Assembly: GCA_965224285.1 (NCBI GenBank)
Contig: OZ245043.1
Span: 3,844,001-3,908,000, forward strand
Length of the DNA stretch: 64,000 nt
DNA from: JAJCYK01 sp965224285
GTDB lineage: Bacteria; Bacteroidota; Bacteroidia; Cytophagales; Cyclobacteriaceae
Direction: 5' to 3'
In this document: positions 36,164 through 44,885 of the stretch, piece after piece
Layout of the letters: the number at the start of each line of letters is the position of its first letter
Position numbering within the stretch: position 1 is the first letter of the stretch
Translations under genes and position numbers: made by a program
The notes under the pieces: model-generated
Databases searched by the model: none
Told to the model about the DNA's origin: nothing
What the model saw: only the letters and a program-made list of their open reading frames with translations

Positions 36164-38548
36164 ATGAAAGTTTCACGTATAACCGGCATTTTGATAATGC
36201 TAGTATCCCTGTTGTTGTCTCCGCGGTACGCCAATGCGGCTATAAAATCAAATAATGAACTAGGTCATGGAACTCCAGCATCTAGTCAGGTACTGATAAA
36301 AAATGATCGCCACTTCATTTCGGCAACCTATGAGGGCGACTACATCAGATTTGTTTTAGAATCACTAACTGATCACACCGATGATTTGAGGGGTGATTAT
36401 CCTAAAGTTGACTTTGCTGGAATACAAGTAGATGTAAACCAAAATGGTCATATTGATAGCAGATCTCAAACAGACGTCTCATACGGAATAGTTGGTGGTA
36501 CGTACAACCAAATATGTACTCAATATCTGTTGAGGGAGGGTGCGTCTACCGGATGTGGGGTATTCAAATCTCGCGCCTCCCTTAGGGTAGAATTTAAACA
36601 AACCACTTCAAATGGGAAGGCCCACCCGGTGTGGACTTTTAGAATTCCAAAATCAGAACTTTCAAATCTGAATAATGGTTTAGCCCACCTAACATTTAAA
36701 ATTTATCAGGCGGGAGTCGGCTATACCAGGTATCCGGATCTACAATCCTCTAATGCCACTTTTTCCAAAGTACAAATAGTACGACTGAACCCAATGACAA
36801 ATCTTGCCGCAGTTAAAAAAGGAGTGTTAAATAAATCAAAAACCGGAACTATAAAGGATGCCAATAAATCCAAAGTATTGCAAAATGCCACTTTAGCCAA
36901 AAGCAATATAAGAGGAAGGATTGTGGCGAATAAGTCACACTACATAACGGCAGTACGTAATGGTAACTCCATTAGTTTTACTCTGGAGGCCACCACAGAT
37001 CACACCAATAATTTGCAGGGAAAATATCCTCAACTAGATTTTGCAAGTATCAGTGTGGATGTAAATCAGAATGGAAGAATCGATAATGGGAATGTCGATG
37101 TAGCCTATGGTATCAGAAACGGGAGCTATAATCAGATTTGCACCCAATACCTGCTTACAGAAAATTCATCAACCGCTTGCGGCGGTTTTAAATCACGGGC
37201 TACTTTAAAGGTAGGTTTCAGCCCCACTACAAATAGTTCCAGACCTCATCCGGTATGGGTATTCAGTATTCCCACCAGTGAATTGAGTAGTAGAAACAAT
37301 AATTTAGCTCATTTAACCTTTAGAATTCATCAGGCAGGATCGGGATACACACGCTATCCGGAGGTAGCATCATCCACAAAGTTCTCCTCCGTGGTAAAAA
37401 TCAACCTACAAACTCTTAAAGTAATTTCTCCTTCAAATAACTTCGCTTCCTCCACCGGGAAGGAAATCACCCAAGAGCAACAGGCGGACCCCATCCCTGA
37501 AACTAAGGTAAACGATACTAAACCTCCGGAGGTAGTCATTAGTCATCCGGCAGATGCTATAACATCCAATTTTAGTACGGAGGAAAAGAACATCATTATT
37601 CAAGGTCACGCTGAAGATGAAAGTGGTATCTATGAAGTGTTGGTTAATGATTTTGATGCTAAATCAAAACCTGATGGTACTTTTAGCAAAAATGTCAAAT
37701 TGGCCCTGGGTGCAAATCGTGTGGAAGTTAGAGTGTCTGATATTCATGATAATGTCACCACCCAAATTCTTACCATAAATCGCAACAGCCGCGGGATTGA
37801 TGGTGAGGAAAATGAGGTTACTCCTCCTCAACTTGATTCGGAGGGCATATATTATGCCTTATTAATAGCAGTTCAAGACTATTCGAATCCTGACATTAAT
37901 AGTTTGAGCAATCCAGTCTCCGACGCCCAAAAGCTGGCCGAGGTGCTTACAACAAAATACACATTTGAGGAAGGTAATGTTAAAATGCTGGTAAATCCGG
38001 ATAGATTTGAGATTTATGATGCCCTTGAAGACCTGGCCCAGAACCTGCAGTCTAATGATAATTTGATCATTTTTTTTGCTGGACATGGACAATGGGATGC
38101 GCAGTTTGAGAAAGGATATTGGTTGCCGAGGGATGCATCACCGCATAGCAAAGCAAATTGGATTTCCAATGATGATGTCCGTTCATATATGAAAGGTATT
38201 AAGAGCCGGCATACCTTACTCATTTCAGATGCTTGCTTCGGGGGAAGTATATTTGTACCCAGAGGACTGGAAGACGCAGATGATCCGATCATGGAACTTT
38301 TTGATAATCCAAGCCGCAAGGCGATGAGTAGTGGGAATAGGGGAGAAGAAGTGCCGGATAAAAGTGTTTTCCTACAGTATTTAACTAAGAAACTCAATGA
38401 GAATACCCTGAAATATTGGTCAGCGGATCAACTATTTTACAGCTTTAGATTAGCAGTGATAGGAAACGGGCCTACAGAACCGCAATACGGTGTGGTTTAT
38501 GATGCTGGGGACGAAGGTGGGGAATTCATATTCATAAAAAAAGAGTAA
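36164..38548 (+). CDS. Exported protein with two novel repeats, Ig-like domain and C-terminal caspase domain
   Basis: The 794-residue protein has a signal peptide ending ANAA. It then has two copies of a roughly 165-residue domain (about 44-210 and 251-417). Each carries VDVNQNG(H/R)ID and two conserved Cys, in NQICTQYLL and in ST(G/A)CG, which suggests a disulfide. An Ig-like or Big_9-like segment (about 447-545, ESGIYEVLVND) follows. The C-terminal caspase domain (about 563-790) has His in FAGHGQWD (H641) and Cys in SDACFGGS (C691). The domain arrangement differs from the two other caspases. The repeats may bind a substrate, glycan or calcium (DVNQNG resembles a Ca-binding loop). Confidence 0.75.
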   Translation: MKVSRITGILIMLVSLLLSPRYANAAIKSNNELGHGTPASSQVLIKNDRHFISATYEGDYIRFVLESLTDHTDDLRGDYPKVDFAGIQVDVNQNGHIDSRSQTDVSYGIVGGTYNQICTQYLLREGASTGCGVFKSRASLRVEFKQTTSNGKAHPVWTFRIPKSELSNLNNGLAHLTFKIYQAGVGYTRYPDLQSSNATFSKVQIVRLNPMTNLAAVKKGVLNKSKTGTIKDANKSKVLQNATLAKSNIRGRIVANKSHYITAVRNGNSISFTLEATTDHTNNLQGKYPQLDFASISVDVNQNGRIDNGNVDVAYGIRNGSYNQICTQYLLTENSSTACGGFKSRATLKVGFSPTTNSSRPHPVWVFSIPTSELSSRNNNLAHLTFRIHQAGSGYTRYPEVASSTKFSSVVKINLQTLKVISPSNNFASSTGKEITQEQQADPIPETKVNDTKPPEVVISHPADAITSNFSTEEKNIIIQGHAEDESGIYEVLVNDFDAKSKPDGTFSKNVKLALGANRVEVRVSDIHDNVTTQILTINRNSRGIDGEENEVTPPQLDSEGIYYALLIAVQDYSNPDINSLSNPVSDAQKLAEVLTTKYTFEEGNVKMLVNPDRFEIYDALEDLAQNLQSNDNLIIFFAGHGQWDAQFEKGYWLPRDASPHSKANWISNDDVRSYMKGIKSRHTLLISDACFGGSIFVPRGLEDADDPIMELFDNPSRKAMSSGNRGEEVPDKSVFLQYLTKKLNENTLKYWSADQLFYSFRLAVIGNGPTEPQYGVVYDAGDEGGEFIFIKKE

Positions 38549-38685
38549 TCCAGCAGCATATTACTCGAATTTAAGCGGTTACCTTTTAATGAAAAATCAT
38601 TAAATGTAGTTCGAAGATGAAAGATTGCGTATAATTTCTTCTCTTCATTTATTTCCTTATATTTAATGTAACTCAACCAGCTATC

Positions 38686-39267
38686 ATGATCTACCCTTCA
38701 TTGGAGGCTCTCGCCAAGGGTTTAAATTCCTTTATTTTCAAAAAATGGGGCTCTACCATTAATGGAACTAATGACATTGTCATCCTGGGCAATATTGCCA
38801 ACATTAATGATGAGAAAAATGATCTTCAAAATAAGATTGTATTAACTCTCTTAAAAGTCGAAGAAGAATCAAGCTTAAAGAACGGCTCCCTTTACACCAA
38901 GAAATCAGATTTGAAGGTTGCCAAGCACTACCCTCCCATAAATCTCAATCTGTATATTTTAATTTCTGTAACTAAAAAGACCTATACCGAAGCACTACAG
39001 CTTCTTTCGGATACCATTATGTTTTTTCAGTCACATAAAGTTTTTGAAGAGGAGTCGGAAGGGAACAGTTACAGAATTGTGACTGAATTTCATGATATAA
39101 ATTTTCAGGAGGTATTTGAAATGTGGAGCAATCTGGGAAGTAAGCAGTTCCCGTTTGTAATTTATAAATCAAGACTGTTAAAATTCCTGGATATCCAGGA
39201 ATCCAAAGAAGTACCCGTAATAGAGGAGGTTCACCTCATATCAGAGGATGGACCTGATGTCAATTAA
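38686..39267 (+). CDS. eCIS tail terminator (DUF4255, Pvc16-like)
   Basis: The 193-residue protein matches DUF4255, the family of Pvc16/Afp16 caps. It has YPSLEALAKGLNSFIF at the start, LLKVEEESSLKN, the strand PPINLNLYILISV and the helix YTEALQLLSDTIMFFQSHKVF. The cap joins sheath and tube at the distal end and fixes length. It is the first structural gene of the operon, 137 bases after the third caspase gene, and the sheath gene follows after 79 bases. Length fits the core family. Confidence 0.85.
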   Translation: MIYPSLEALAKGLNSFIFKKWGSTINGTNDIVILGNIANINDEKNDLQNKIVLTLLKVEEESSLKNGSLYTKKSDLKVAKHYPPINLNLYILISVTKKTYTEALQLLSDTIMFFQSHKVFEEESEGNSYRIVTEFHDINFQEVFEMWSNLGSKQFPFVIYKSRLLKFLDIQESKEVPVIEEVHLISEDGPDVN

Positions 39268-39346
39268 ATTTTGATTAGTGCAAAGTATTGGGTTCAGAAA
39301 TATTAACCCTAGTGGGATAGAATTCTTTAACCATAAATAATATACC

Positions 39347-40687
39347 ATGATAGCCATCAAAAAAACTCCCGGTGTGTACATCGAGGAGATATCGATTTTA
39401 CCACCGGGAATTGCGGCAGTGGATACAGCTGTGCCGGTTTTTATAGGTTATACCGACAAGGAGGAAGCCAAGTTGGAGGCTTTGAAGATCAGCTCTTTAT
39501 TGGAGTTTGAAGAGTTATATTGTAACGCTGAAGACTGGACCTTAACCTACGATGTCAAGGATGACACCATTACCGAGTCATTTTCTCAAAATCAACTCTA
39601 CTATAACATGCAGCTTTATTTCGCCAATGGTGGAGGTAAGTGCTATGTCATTTCCCTGGGCAAAAAATCAAAAAATTCCAGAGGTGAAAAAGCTGATTAT
39701 CTGGAAGCTTTGAAGGTTCTGGAAAAAGAGGATGAACCCACCATAATAGTAATGCCTGAAGCAGTTCAGCTGACCTTAAATTCCTGCATGGATGTCTATC
39801 AAACGGCTTTATCACAAGCCGGTAAACTCATGGATCGTTTTGTCATAATGGATGTGCAAATGGGTGATGATGATATTAGCAAATTTCGTAATGGCATCGG
39901 CACTAATAATCTCCAGTTTGGAGCTGCCTATTATCCCTATTTGAACACGACCATTAGCAAGTATGCAAAAGTGCGCAATGAAGATGTAGTTTTTAAAGAA
40001 ACAACCGGAGACAAGGATGCCAAGAATCCCAAAACGGTTACCAAAGACATTGAACCGGGGAATATGGATCGACAACAGATGATCCAAAATATTAAGAGCA
40101 GAACTTTGACCTTGCCCCCTAGTGCGGCAGTCGCCGGAGTATATGCCTCAGTAGATGGCTCCCGCGGAGTTTGGAAAGCGCCTGCCAATGTTTCCGTCCA
40201 ATTTGTATCAGGGCCGGCAAGGAAAATTTCTCACGAGGAGCACGGTGAACTCAATGTTCATCCTGAAGGTGGTAAATCGATTAATGCCATAAGGGCGTTC
40301 AGCGGCAAAGGCATAATGGTTTGGGGTGCCAGAACCCTGGCTGGAAACGACAATGAGTGGAGATATGTGAACGTTCGGCGGTTCTACAACTTCGCGGAAG
40401 AATCTATTAAAAAAGCTACTCAACAGTTCGTATTTGAACCCAACGATGCCAATACATGGGTACGGGTAAGTACTATGATTGAAAATTTTCTGACCAACCT
40501 ATGGCGTCAGGGGGCTCTTGCAGGTGCATCTCCTTCTGAAGCATTCTATGTAAAAGTCGGCTTAGGAGTTACCATGACTCAGGAAGATATCTTAAATGGT
40601 ATTATGAATGTGGAAATTGGATTGGCGGTAGTGAGGCCTGCTGAATTCATTACTTTGAAGTTTTCACAAAAAATGCAGGAATCTTAA
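39347..40687 (+). CDS. eCIS contractile sheath protein
   Basis: The 446-residue protein is a phage-tail-sheath homologue. It starts KKTPGVYIEEISILPPGI, a signature of Pvc/AlgoCIS sheaths, and ends with the conserved C-terminal domain (RRFYNFAEESIKKATQQFVFEP, NLWRQGALAG, EIGLAVVRPAEFITLKFSQK). The C-terminal region packs against the tube and links neighbouring subunits as an extended arm. Only one sheath gene is present, whereas several eCIS have two or three. It probably forms all of the contracting cylinder. Confidence 0.92.
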   Translation: MIAIKKTPGVYIEEISILPPGIAAVDTAVPVFIGYTDKEEAKLEALKISSLLEFEELYCNAEDWTLTYDVKDDTITESFSQNQLYYNMQLYFANGGGKCYVISLGKKSKNSRGEKADYLEALKVLEKEDEPTIIVMPEAVQLTLNSCMDVYQTALSQAGKLMDRFVIMDVQMGDDDISKFRNGIGTNNLQFGAAYYPYLNTTISKYAKVRNEDVVFKETTGDKDAKNPKTVTKDIEPGNMDRQQMIQNIKSRTLTLPPSAAVAGVYASVDGSRGVWKAPANVSVQFVSGPARKISHEEHGELNVHPEGGKSINAIRAFSGKGIMVWGARTLAGNDNEWRYVNVRRFYNFAEESIKKATQQFVFEPNDANTWVRVSTMIENFLTNLWRQGALAGASPSEAFYVKVGLGVTMTQEDILNGIMNVEIGLAVVRPAEFITLKFSQKMQES

Positions 40688-40731
40688 GATCGTAAATAAA
40701 ATTATCAACTAACTAAATCAATACACTCATC

Positions 40732-41166
40732 ATGGCTAACGAATATCCATTACCAAAATTCCATTTCCAAGTTGAATGGGGAGGATCCAAAATCGGCTTT
40801 ACTGAAGCCAGCGGACTGGATGTAGAGCGGGAGGTTATTGAATACCGTGACGGATCAAGCAAAGAATATTCTAAATTGAAAATGCCGGGTCTTACCAAGT
40901 ACAGCAATATCACTTTGAAGCGGGGCACCTTTGAGCAGGACAACGATTTCTATCAGTGGTGGGAGTCAAATAAACTGGCGACCGTTGATCGACGAGACAT
41001 AACTATTAGTCTTCTCAACGAGGAGCATGAACCGGTAGTGGTTTGGAATGTGAAAAACGCCTGGCCATCTAAGGTTACTCCTACTGATTTAAAGTCCGAT
41101 GATAACGGAGTGGCAATTGAAAGTATTGAAATTGCTCATGAAGGTCTTACCATCCAAAATGGTTAG
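40732..41166 (+). CDS. eCIS inner tube protein 1
   Basis: The 144-residue protein is a gp19/Hcp-like tail tube protein. It has LPKFHFQVEWGGSKIGFTEASGLD at the start, VEREVIEYRDGSS, the motif ITLKRGTFEQDNDFYQWW and the closing strand SIEIAHEGLTIQNG. It assembles in hexameric rings inside the sheath. It lies 44 bases after the sheath gene and 3 bases before the second tube gene. This is likely the main tube subunit because it is next to the sheath and has a short uninterrupted sequence. Confidence 0.9.
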   Translation: MANEYPLPKFHFQVEWGGSKIGFTEASGLDVEREVIEYRDGSSKEYSKLKMPGLTKYSNITLKRGTFEQDNDFYQWWESNKLATVDRRDITISLLNEEHEPVVVWNVKNAWPSKVTPTDLKSDDNGVAIESIEIAHEGLTIQNG

Positions 41167-41169
41167 AGG

Positions 41170-41613
41170 GTGGAAACTTACTATCCACCGGTTGGATTTT
41201 ACTTTAGGGTAAAGTTTCTGGATATATCAGAGGAAATCGATACCAAGTTTCAGGAAGTTAGCGGCCTAACCGTTACGGTTGGCACTGAGGATTACGTTGA
41301 GGGCGGCCAAAACCGATTTGTCCATAAACTTCCCAAAGGGACTACCTATGATAATCTGGTTTTGAAACGCGGTATTGTAAAGGGATCCAAGCTGGTCAAT
41401 TGGTGTAATCAGACTATGGAAAGTTTAGAAATTAAGCCTATGGATGTACTGATTAGCCTGCTGGATGAAAAAGGTGAGCCATTATACTCCTGGGACGTGG
41501 TTCACGCATTTCCCACTAAATGGGCCTTTGAAGGATTAAATGCGGAAAGTGGCGAACTACTGATTGAAACTATGGAGCTGAACTATCATTATTTCTCTAT
41601 TAAAAACTTTTAG
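41170..41613 (+). CDS. eCIS inner tube protein 2 (tube initiator-like)
   Basis: This 147-residue paralogue of the tube protein starts at a GTG at 41170. It keeps FYFRVKFL, KFQEVSGLTVTVGTEDYVEGG, LVLKRGIVKGSKLVNWC and the closing strand IETMELNYHYFSIKNF. Two tube genes are usual in eCIS; one builds the tube and the other probably sits at the baseplate as the first ring (Pvc5-like). It starts 3 bases after the preceding stop, and the DUF5908 gene starts 2 bases after it ends. Confidence 0.85.
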   Translation: METYYPPVGFYFRVKFLDISEEIDTKFQEVSGLTVTVGTEDYVEGGQNRFVHKLPKGTTYDNLVLKRGIVKGSKLVNWCNQTMESLEIKPMDVLISLLDEKGEPLYSWDVVHAFPTKWAFEGLNAESGELLIETMELNYHYFSIKNF

Positions 41614-41615
41614 CC

Positions 41616-41795
41616 ATGCCTATCGAGATTAAAGAACTGATAATAAAAGCGACAGTGGCATCAGGAGATGATCAGGAGTCAGGTTTATCCCGTGAGGGAG
41701 CTGGGGTGGAGCCTCCCGGCAACCAGGAAGAGCAGCTGATAAAAAGATGTGTAGAACAGGTTATGGAAATTTTGAGAATTCAAAATGAACGTTGA
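41616..41795 (+). CDS. DUF5908 mini-protein (Pvc6-like)
   Basis: This 59-residue protein begins MPIEIKELIIKATV and ends in a helix (LIKRCVEQVMEILRI). That matches DUF5908, the very small protein between tube and LysM genes in many eCIS operons. Its stop TGA overlaps the next start (TGATG at 41793-41797), so it is translationally coupled. Its role in assembly is not established. It is too short to be called easily, and would be missed by a length cut-off. Confidence 0.8.
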   Translation: MPIEIKELIIKATVASGDDQESGLSREGAGVEPPGNQEEQLIKRCVEQVMEILRIQNER

Positions 41796-42457
41796 TGTCA
41801 TTGAGCAAACTTGAAATAATAGCATACTCTGACGAAAGCTTTCAAACGGAAGTTGACCGGATCACTGTGCCGGTAAACCCGGCAAAATACAACCGGTCTA
41901 TAAAGGTGAAATATAATGAGGACCAGGAACAAGGGACTCAAGGTAATAGTCAACCATTCGAAGGAGTGCCTCCGGAAGAAATCCAGTTTGAATTTTTAAT
42001 TGACGGTACCGGCGCCATTCCGGACTCAACCGACGTGGCGGCAAAAGTGAAGGAACTCAGTAATATCCTTTATAAAGTTCAGGAGAAAATTCATCGACCC
42101 AACTACCTGCAATTGTTATGGGGCTCCCTTTCCTTCCATTGTTCTTTAAAGGAAATGAAGATTGATTATACCTTATTTAAACCGGATGGAAAGCCCTTAA
42201 GAGCTCTGTTAAATGCCACCTTTATGGAGGTTATAGAAGCCAACCGAAGATCAGCCGAGCAGGGGTATAATTCTCCGGATCTGACTCACATTAGATACAC
42301 CAGGGAGAGTGATACCCTACCTCTAATGACACATGAGATTTACGGAGATGCGTCACTTTATGTACAAGTAGCCAAATTCAATAACCTGCGAAGTATCAGA
42401 AATATACCGGTTAATACGAAAATCATCTTTCCACCTATAGACAAGACATTGGTATGA
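41795..42457 (+). CDS. eCIS LysM-type tube/baseplate protein (Pvc7-like)
   Basis: Using the coupled ATG at 41795 the protein has 220 residues. It starts LSKLEIIAYSDESFQTE and has the pattern VPVNPAKYNRSIKVKYNEDQ, PPEEIQFEFLIDGTGAIP and FLPSFHCSLKEMKIDYTLF-like strands seen in CIS tube proteins. The C-terminus (YGDASLYVQVAKFNNLRSIR and IPVNTKIIFPP) is a degenerate LysM module. It probably joins the tube to the spike. It overlaps the VgrG-like gene by ATGA (42454-42457). Confidence 0.85.
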   Translation: MSLSKLEIIAYSDESFQTEVDRITVPVNPAKYNRSIKVKYNEDQEQGTQGNSQPFEGVPPEEIQFEFLIDGTGAIPDSTDVAAKVKELSNILYKVQEKIHRPNYLQLLWGSLSFHCSLKEMKIDYTLFKPDGKPLRALLNATFMEVIEANRRSAEQGYNSPDLTHIRYTRESDTLPLMTHEIYGDASLYVQVAKFNNLRSIRNIPVNTKIIFPPIDKTLV

Positions 42458-44172
42458 GTGGAGTAGTAAGTTATACCCTGAGATCAAACGGCGTTGAATT
42501 TGCCCAGAATTTCAAAGTAAAAAGCATAATCATCCTAAATGAGGTCAACCGAATACCCAGAGCCAAGGTAAGGCTCCTAGACGGGGAGGTGAGTGCCCAG
42601 GACTTTCCCTTGAGCAACATAGAGTTTTTTAAACCCGGTAATATCTTGGAAATAGACCTGGGACATGGTACGGAATCAAATCCCTTGTTTAAGGGCGTCA
42701 TTCTGAAGCATTCTGTAAAGGTTGGAGAATCAAATAGGTCATACCTGGAGATAGAATGTAAACACCAGATGGTAAAATTAACAGTCAACCCCCAAAGCAG
42801 GTTTTTTAATGAACTGACGGACAAGGAAGTCCTTGAAGAACTATTGGGTGAGGCTAATCTCGATCATCAGATCGAAGGCTTGGACCACTTTGTACACCCA
42901 CAACTGGTTCAGTACGAGAGTACAGATTGGGATTTTATGATGTCCAGAGTTGACAGCAATGGGTGTTTGTTATTATTTGATGATCATAAAGTACAAATTG
43001 TCAACCCAGCAATGGGGGGTGAAGTAGCCCTTAAATGTGAATACGGAGCCAATGTTTTAGCATTTGAGGCATTGATTGATGGAGAAGAATTATTCTCAAA
43101 GGTGGAAGCCCATGCCTGGGACCCATCCAACCAAGCAATTAATTCCGGTGAAGCTACGGAGACCTTCAATAATGAAATTGGAAATATCGATGCTTCAGAA
43201 CTAGCTGAAGCGTTAAATAGCGGACCTTACAGTTTAAAACATTCCGGAGCGTTAAGCGATCAGGAGTTAACCTCCTGGGCATCTGCCAAGTCTACTAAAA
43301 TGCAGCTAGCAAAAGTAAGAGGGCAGGTGACAATCAATGGAGATAATAGGATATCTCCCGGCAAGATTATAGAGTTAAAGGGATTTGGCGACCGATTTAC
43401 CGGAAAGGCTTTTGTAACAGGTGTAAGACATGAAATGAGCAACGGTAACTGGACTACCAACATACAGTTTGGGGTCCCCGTTGATTGGTTTTCCCAGAGA
43501 GAGAACTTTAATAGTATGCCTTCATCTGGTTTACTGCCTTCGGTACAGGGAATACAAATAGGGGTAGTGACAAAATTGGAGGATGATCCCGAACATGAAT
43601 TTCGTATCCAGGTTAGGATACCCATCATGGACAATGAGGATGACGGAGTTTGGGCAAGAGTGGTCAAATCCTATGCAGGCAATGATTACGGGTCGATTTT
43701 TTACCCGGAAATCGGAGATGAGGTGATGGTGGGATTCATTAATAATGATCCCAGACAGGCAGTGGTACTGGGGGCCGTGCACAGTAGCGCTAATGTACCA
43801 TCTATACCACCTACCGATGATAATTACGAAAAGGGAATTATAAGCAAAGAGCAACTAAAATTTTCTCTTAATGACCAGGAAGGATCCATAAGCATAACTA
43901 CTCCTGGTGGTAGAACAATTACCTTGAATGATCAGGATGAGATCCTAAATATCTCCGATTCGTATGGAAATATGATCGAATTTAGTAGTGAAGGAATCAA
44001 ACTTAAAAGTGTTAAGGATTTGGTTCTCGAATCACCCAATAATGTAGATATATCCGGTTTGAACATAACCAGCAAGGCCAACGGGAAATTTGCTGCCGAA
44101 GGTAATACCGGAGCAGAAATGAAAACCAGTTCAATTGCAGTGGTTAAGGGTTCCCTAGTCCAGATTAATTAA
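42454..44172 (+). CDS. eCIS VgrG-like central spike (Pvc8-like)
   Basis: The 572-residue protein combines a GpD-like N-terminal ring (about 1-330), an OB-fold with GVVTKLEDDPEHEFRIQVRIP, IFYPEIGDEVMVGFINNDPRQ and VVLGAVHSS (about 365-450), and a C-terminal beta-helix needle (SISITTPGGRTITLNDQDEI and following repeats). This is the VgrG/gp27-gp5 pattern, and the short needle ends near 572. The ATGA overlap with the preceding gene supports co-translation. The PAAR tip gene starts 8 bases later and should cap it. No C-terminal effector extension is present. Confidence 0.92.
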   Translation: MSGVVSYTLRSNGVEFAQNFKVKSIIILNEVNRIPRAKVRLLDGEVSAQDFPLSNIEFFKPGNILEIDLGHGTESNPLFKGVILKHSVKVGESNRSYLEIECKHQMVKLTVNPQSRFFNELTDKEVLEELLGEANLDHQIEGLDHFVHPQLVQYESTDWDFMMSRVDSNGCLLLFDDHKVQIVNPAMGGEVALKCEYGANVLAFEALIDGEELFSKVEAHAWDPSNQAINSGEATETFNNEIGNIDASELAEALNSGPYSLKHSGALSDQELTSWASAKSTKMQLAKVRGQVTINGDNRISPGKIIELKGFGDRFTGKAFVTGVRHEMSNGNWTTNIQFGVPVDWFSQRENFNSMPSSGLLPSVQGIQIGVVTKLEDDPEHEFRIQVRIPIMDNEDDGVWARVVKSYAGNDYGSIFYPEIGDEVMVGFINNDPRQAVVLGAVHSSANVPSIPPTDDNYEKGIISKEQLKFSLNDQEGSISITTPGGRTITLNDQDEILNISDSYGNMIEFSSEGIKLKSVKDLVLESPNNVDISGLNITSKANGKFAAEGNTGAEMKTSSIAVVKGSLVQIN

Positions 44173-44180
44173 AGTCAACA

Positions 44181-44459
44181 ATGCCAGCAGCCGTTAGATT
44201 TGGAGATATTAGCACACACGGGGGAACCATCATCGGCCCCGGGGTTTCCAACGTTTTAATAGCGGGGAAACCGGCAGCAGTGGTTAGTGATATGCACAGT
44301 TGTGCACTTCCGCCAAATTCTCACCAACCTACAGTAAGCCCATTTCCATCGGGAAGCGCAACAGTGTTGATCGGAGGAAAGCCGGCAATACGGGTAGGCG
44401 ATCTTTGTATTTGCGGGGCTTCAGCAGCCATGGGAAGCCCTACGGTATTAATAGGATAA
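44181..44459 (+). CDS. PAAR-domain spike tip (Pvc10-like)
   Basis: The 92-residue protein is a PAAR repeat protein. It starts MPAAVRFGDISTHGGTI and has VLIAGKPAAVVSDMHSC and VLIGGKPAIRVGDLCICG. The His and three Cys positions fit the metal-binding tip of PAAR proteins, which sharpens the spike. There is no extra toxin domain. It lies between the spike gene and the gp25-like gene, 2 bases before the next start. Confidence 0.92.
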   Translation: MPAAVRFGDISTHGGTIIGPGVSNVLIAGKPAAVVSDMHSCALPPNSHQPTVSPFPSGSATVLIGGKPAIRVGDLCICGASAAMGSPTVLIG

Positions 44460-44461
44460 AA

Positions 44462-44875
44462 ATGAAAGAAGCAGCAGATTTTCTAGGGCAAGGATGGTCT
44501 TTTCCACCAAGCTTTTCATTGGAAACCAAAACAGTCGATCTCGTTTCCCAGGATGAGGATATTCAACAGTCCTTGCGCATATTATTAACTACTGAACTGG
44601 GAGAAAGACCTATGCAACCCCGTTACGGATGTTCATTGCAAAAGTTGGTATTCGAACGTTTTGATACCACTACCGTGACCTATCTGGCAGACATGATTGA
44701 AACCGCTATCCTATACCACGAGAGCAGGATAAAACTCTTAAAAGTTGAAGCTGAAACCAGGGATTTTGAGGGAATCATAAACTTCGACATTACCTATTTA
44801 ATTCGCAGTACCAATATGCGCTCGAATTTAGTATTCCCTTATTACCTAACCGAAGCTACAGACCGGTTTTTATAG
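44462..44875 (+). CDS. gp25-like baseplate wedge protein (Pvc9-like)
   Basis: I start it at the ATG at 44462 because the upstream open frame (to 44300) overlaps the PAAR gene. The 137-residue product has DFLGQGWSFPPSF, the gp25 core SLRILLTTELGERPMQPRYGC (residues around 40-60, with the family's EI/LGER..RP..G pattern) and TYLADMIETAIL. It ties the spike hub to the wedges of the baseplate. It lies 2 bases after PAAR and 10 bases before the large baseplate gene. Confidence 0.92.
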   Translation: MKEAADFLGQGWSFPPSFSLETKTVDLVSQDEDIQQSLRILLTTELGERPMQPRYGCSLQKLVFERFDTTTVTYLADMIETAILYHESRIKLLKVEAETRDFEGIINFDITYLIRSTNMRSNLVFPYYLTEATDRFL

Positions 44876-44885
44876 CAGATTAATA

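Noticed and set aside
42454..44459. Type VI secretion system suggested by VgrG and PAAR
   Set aside because: No TssJ, TssL, TssM or ClpV homologue is present, and tube, sheath, DUF4255, LysM and tape measure proteins match eCIS instead.
44300..44461. Longer start for the gp25-like gene
   Set aside because: It would overlap most of the PAAR gene and add residues unlike the family N-terminus.
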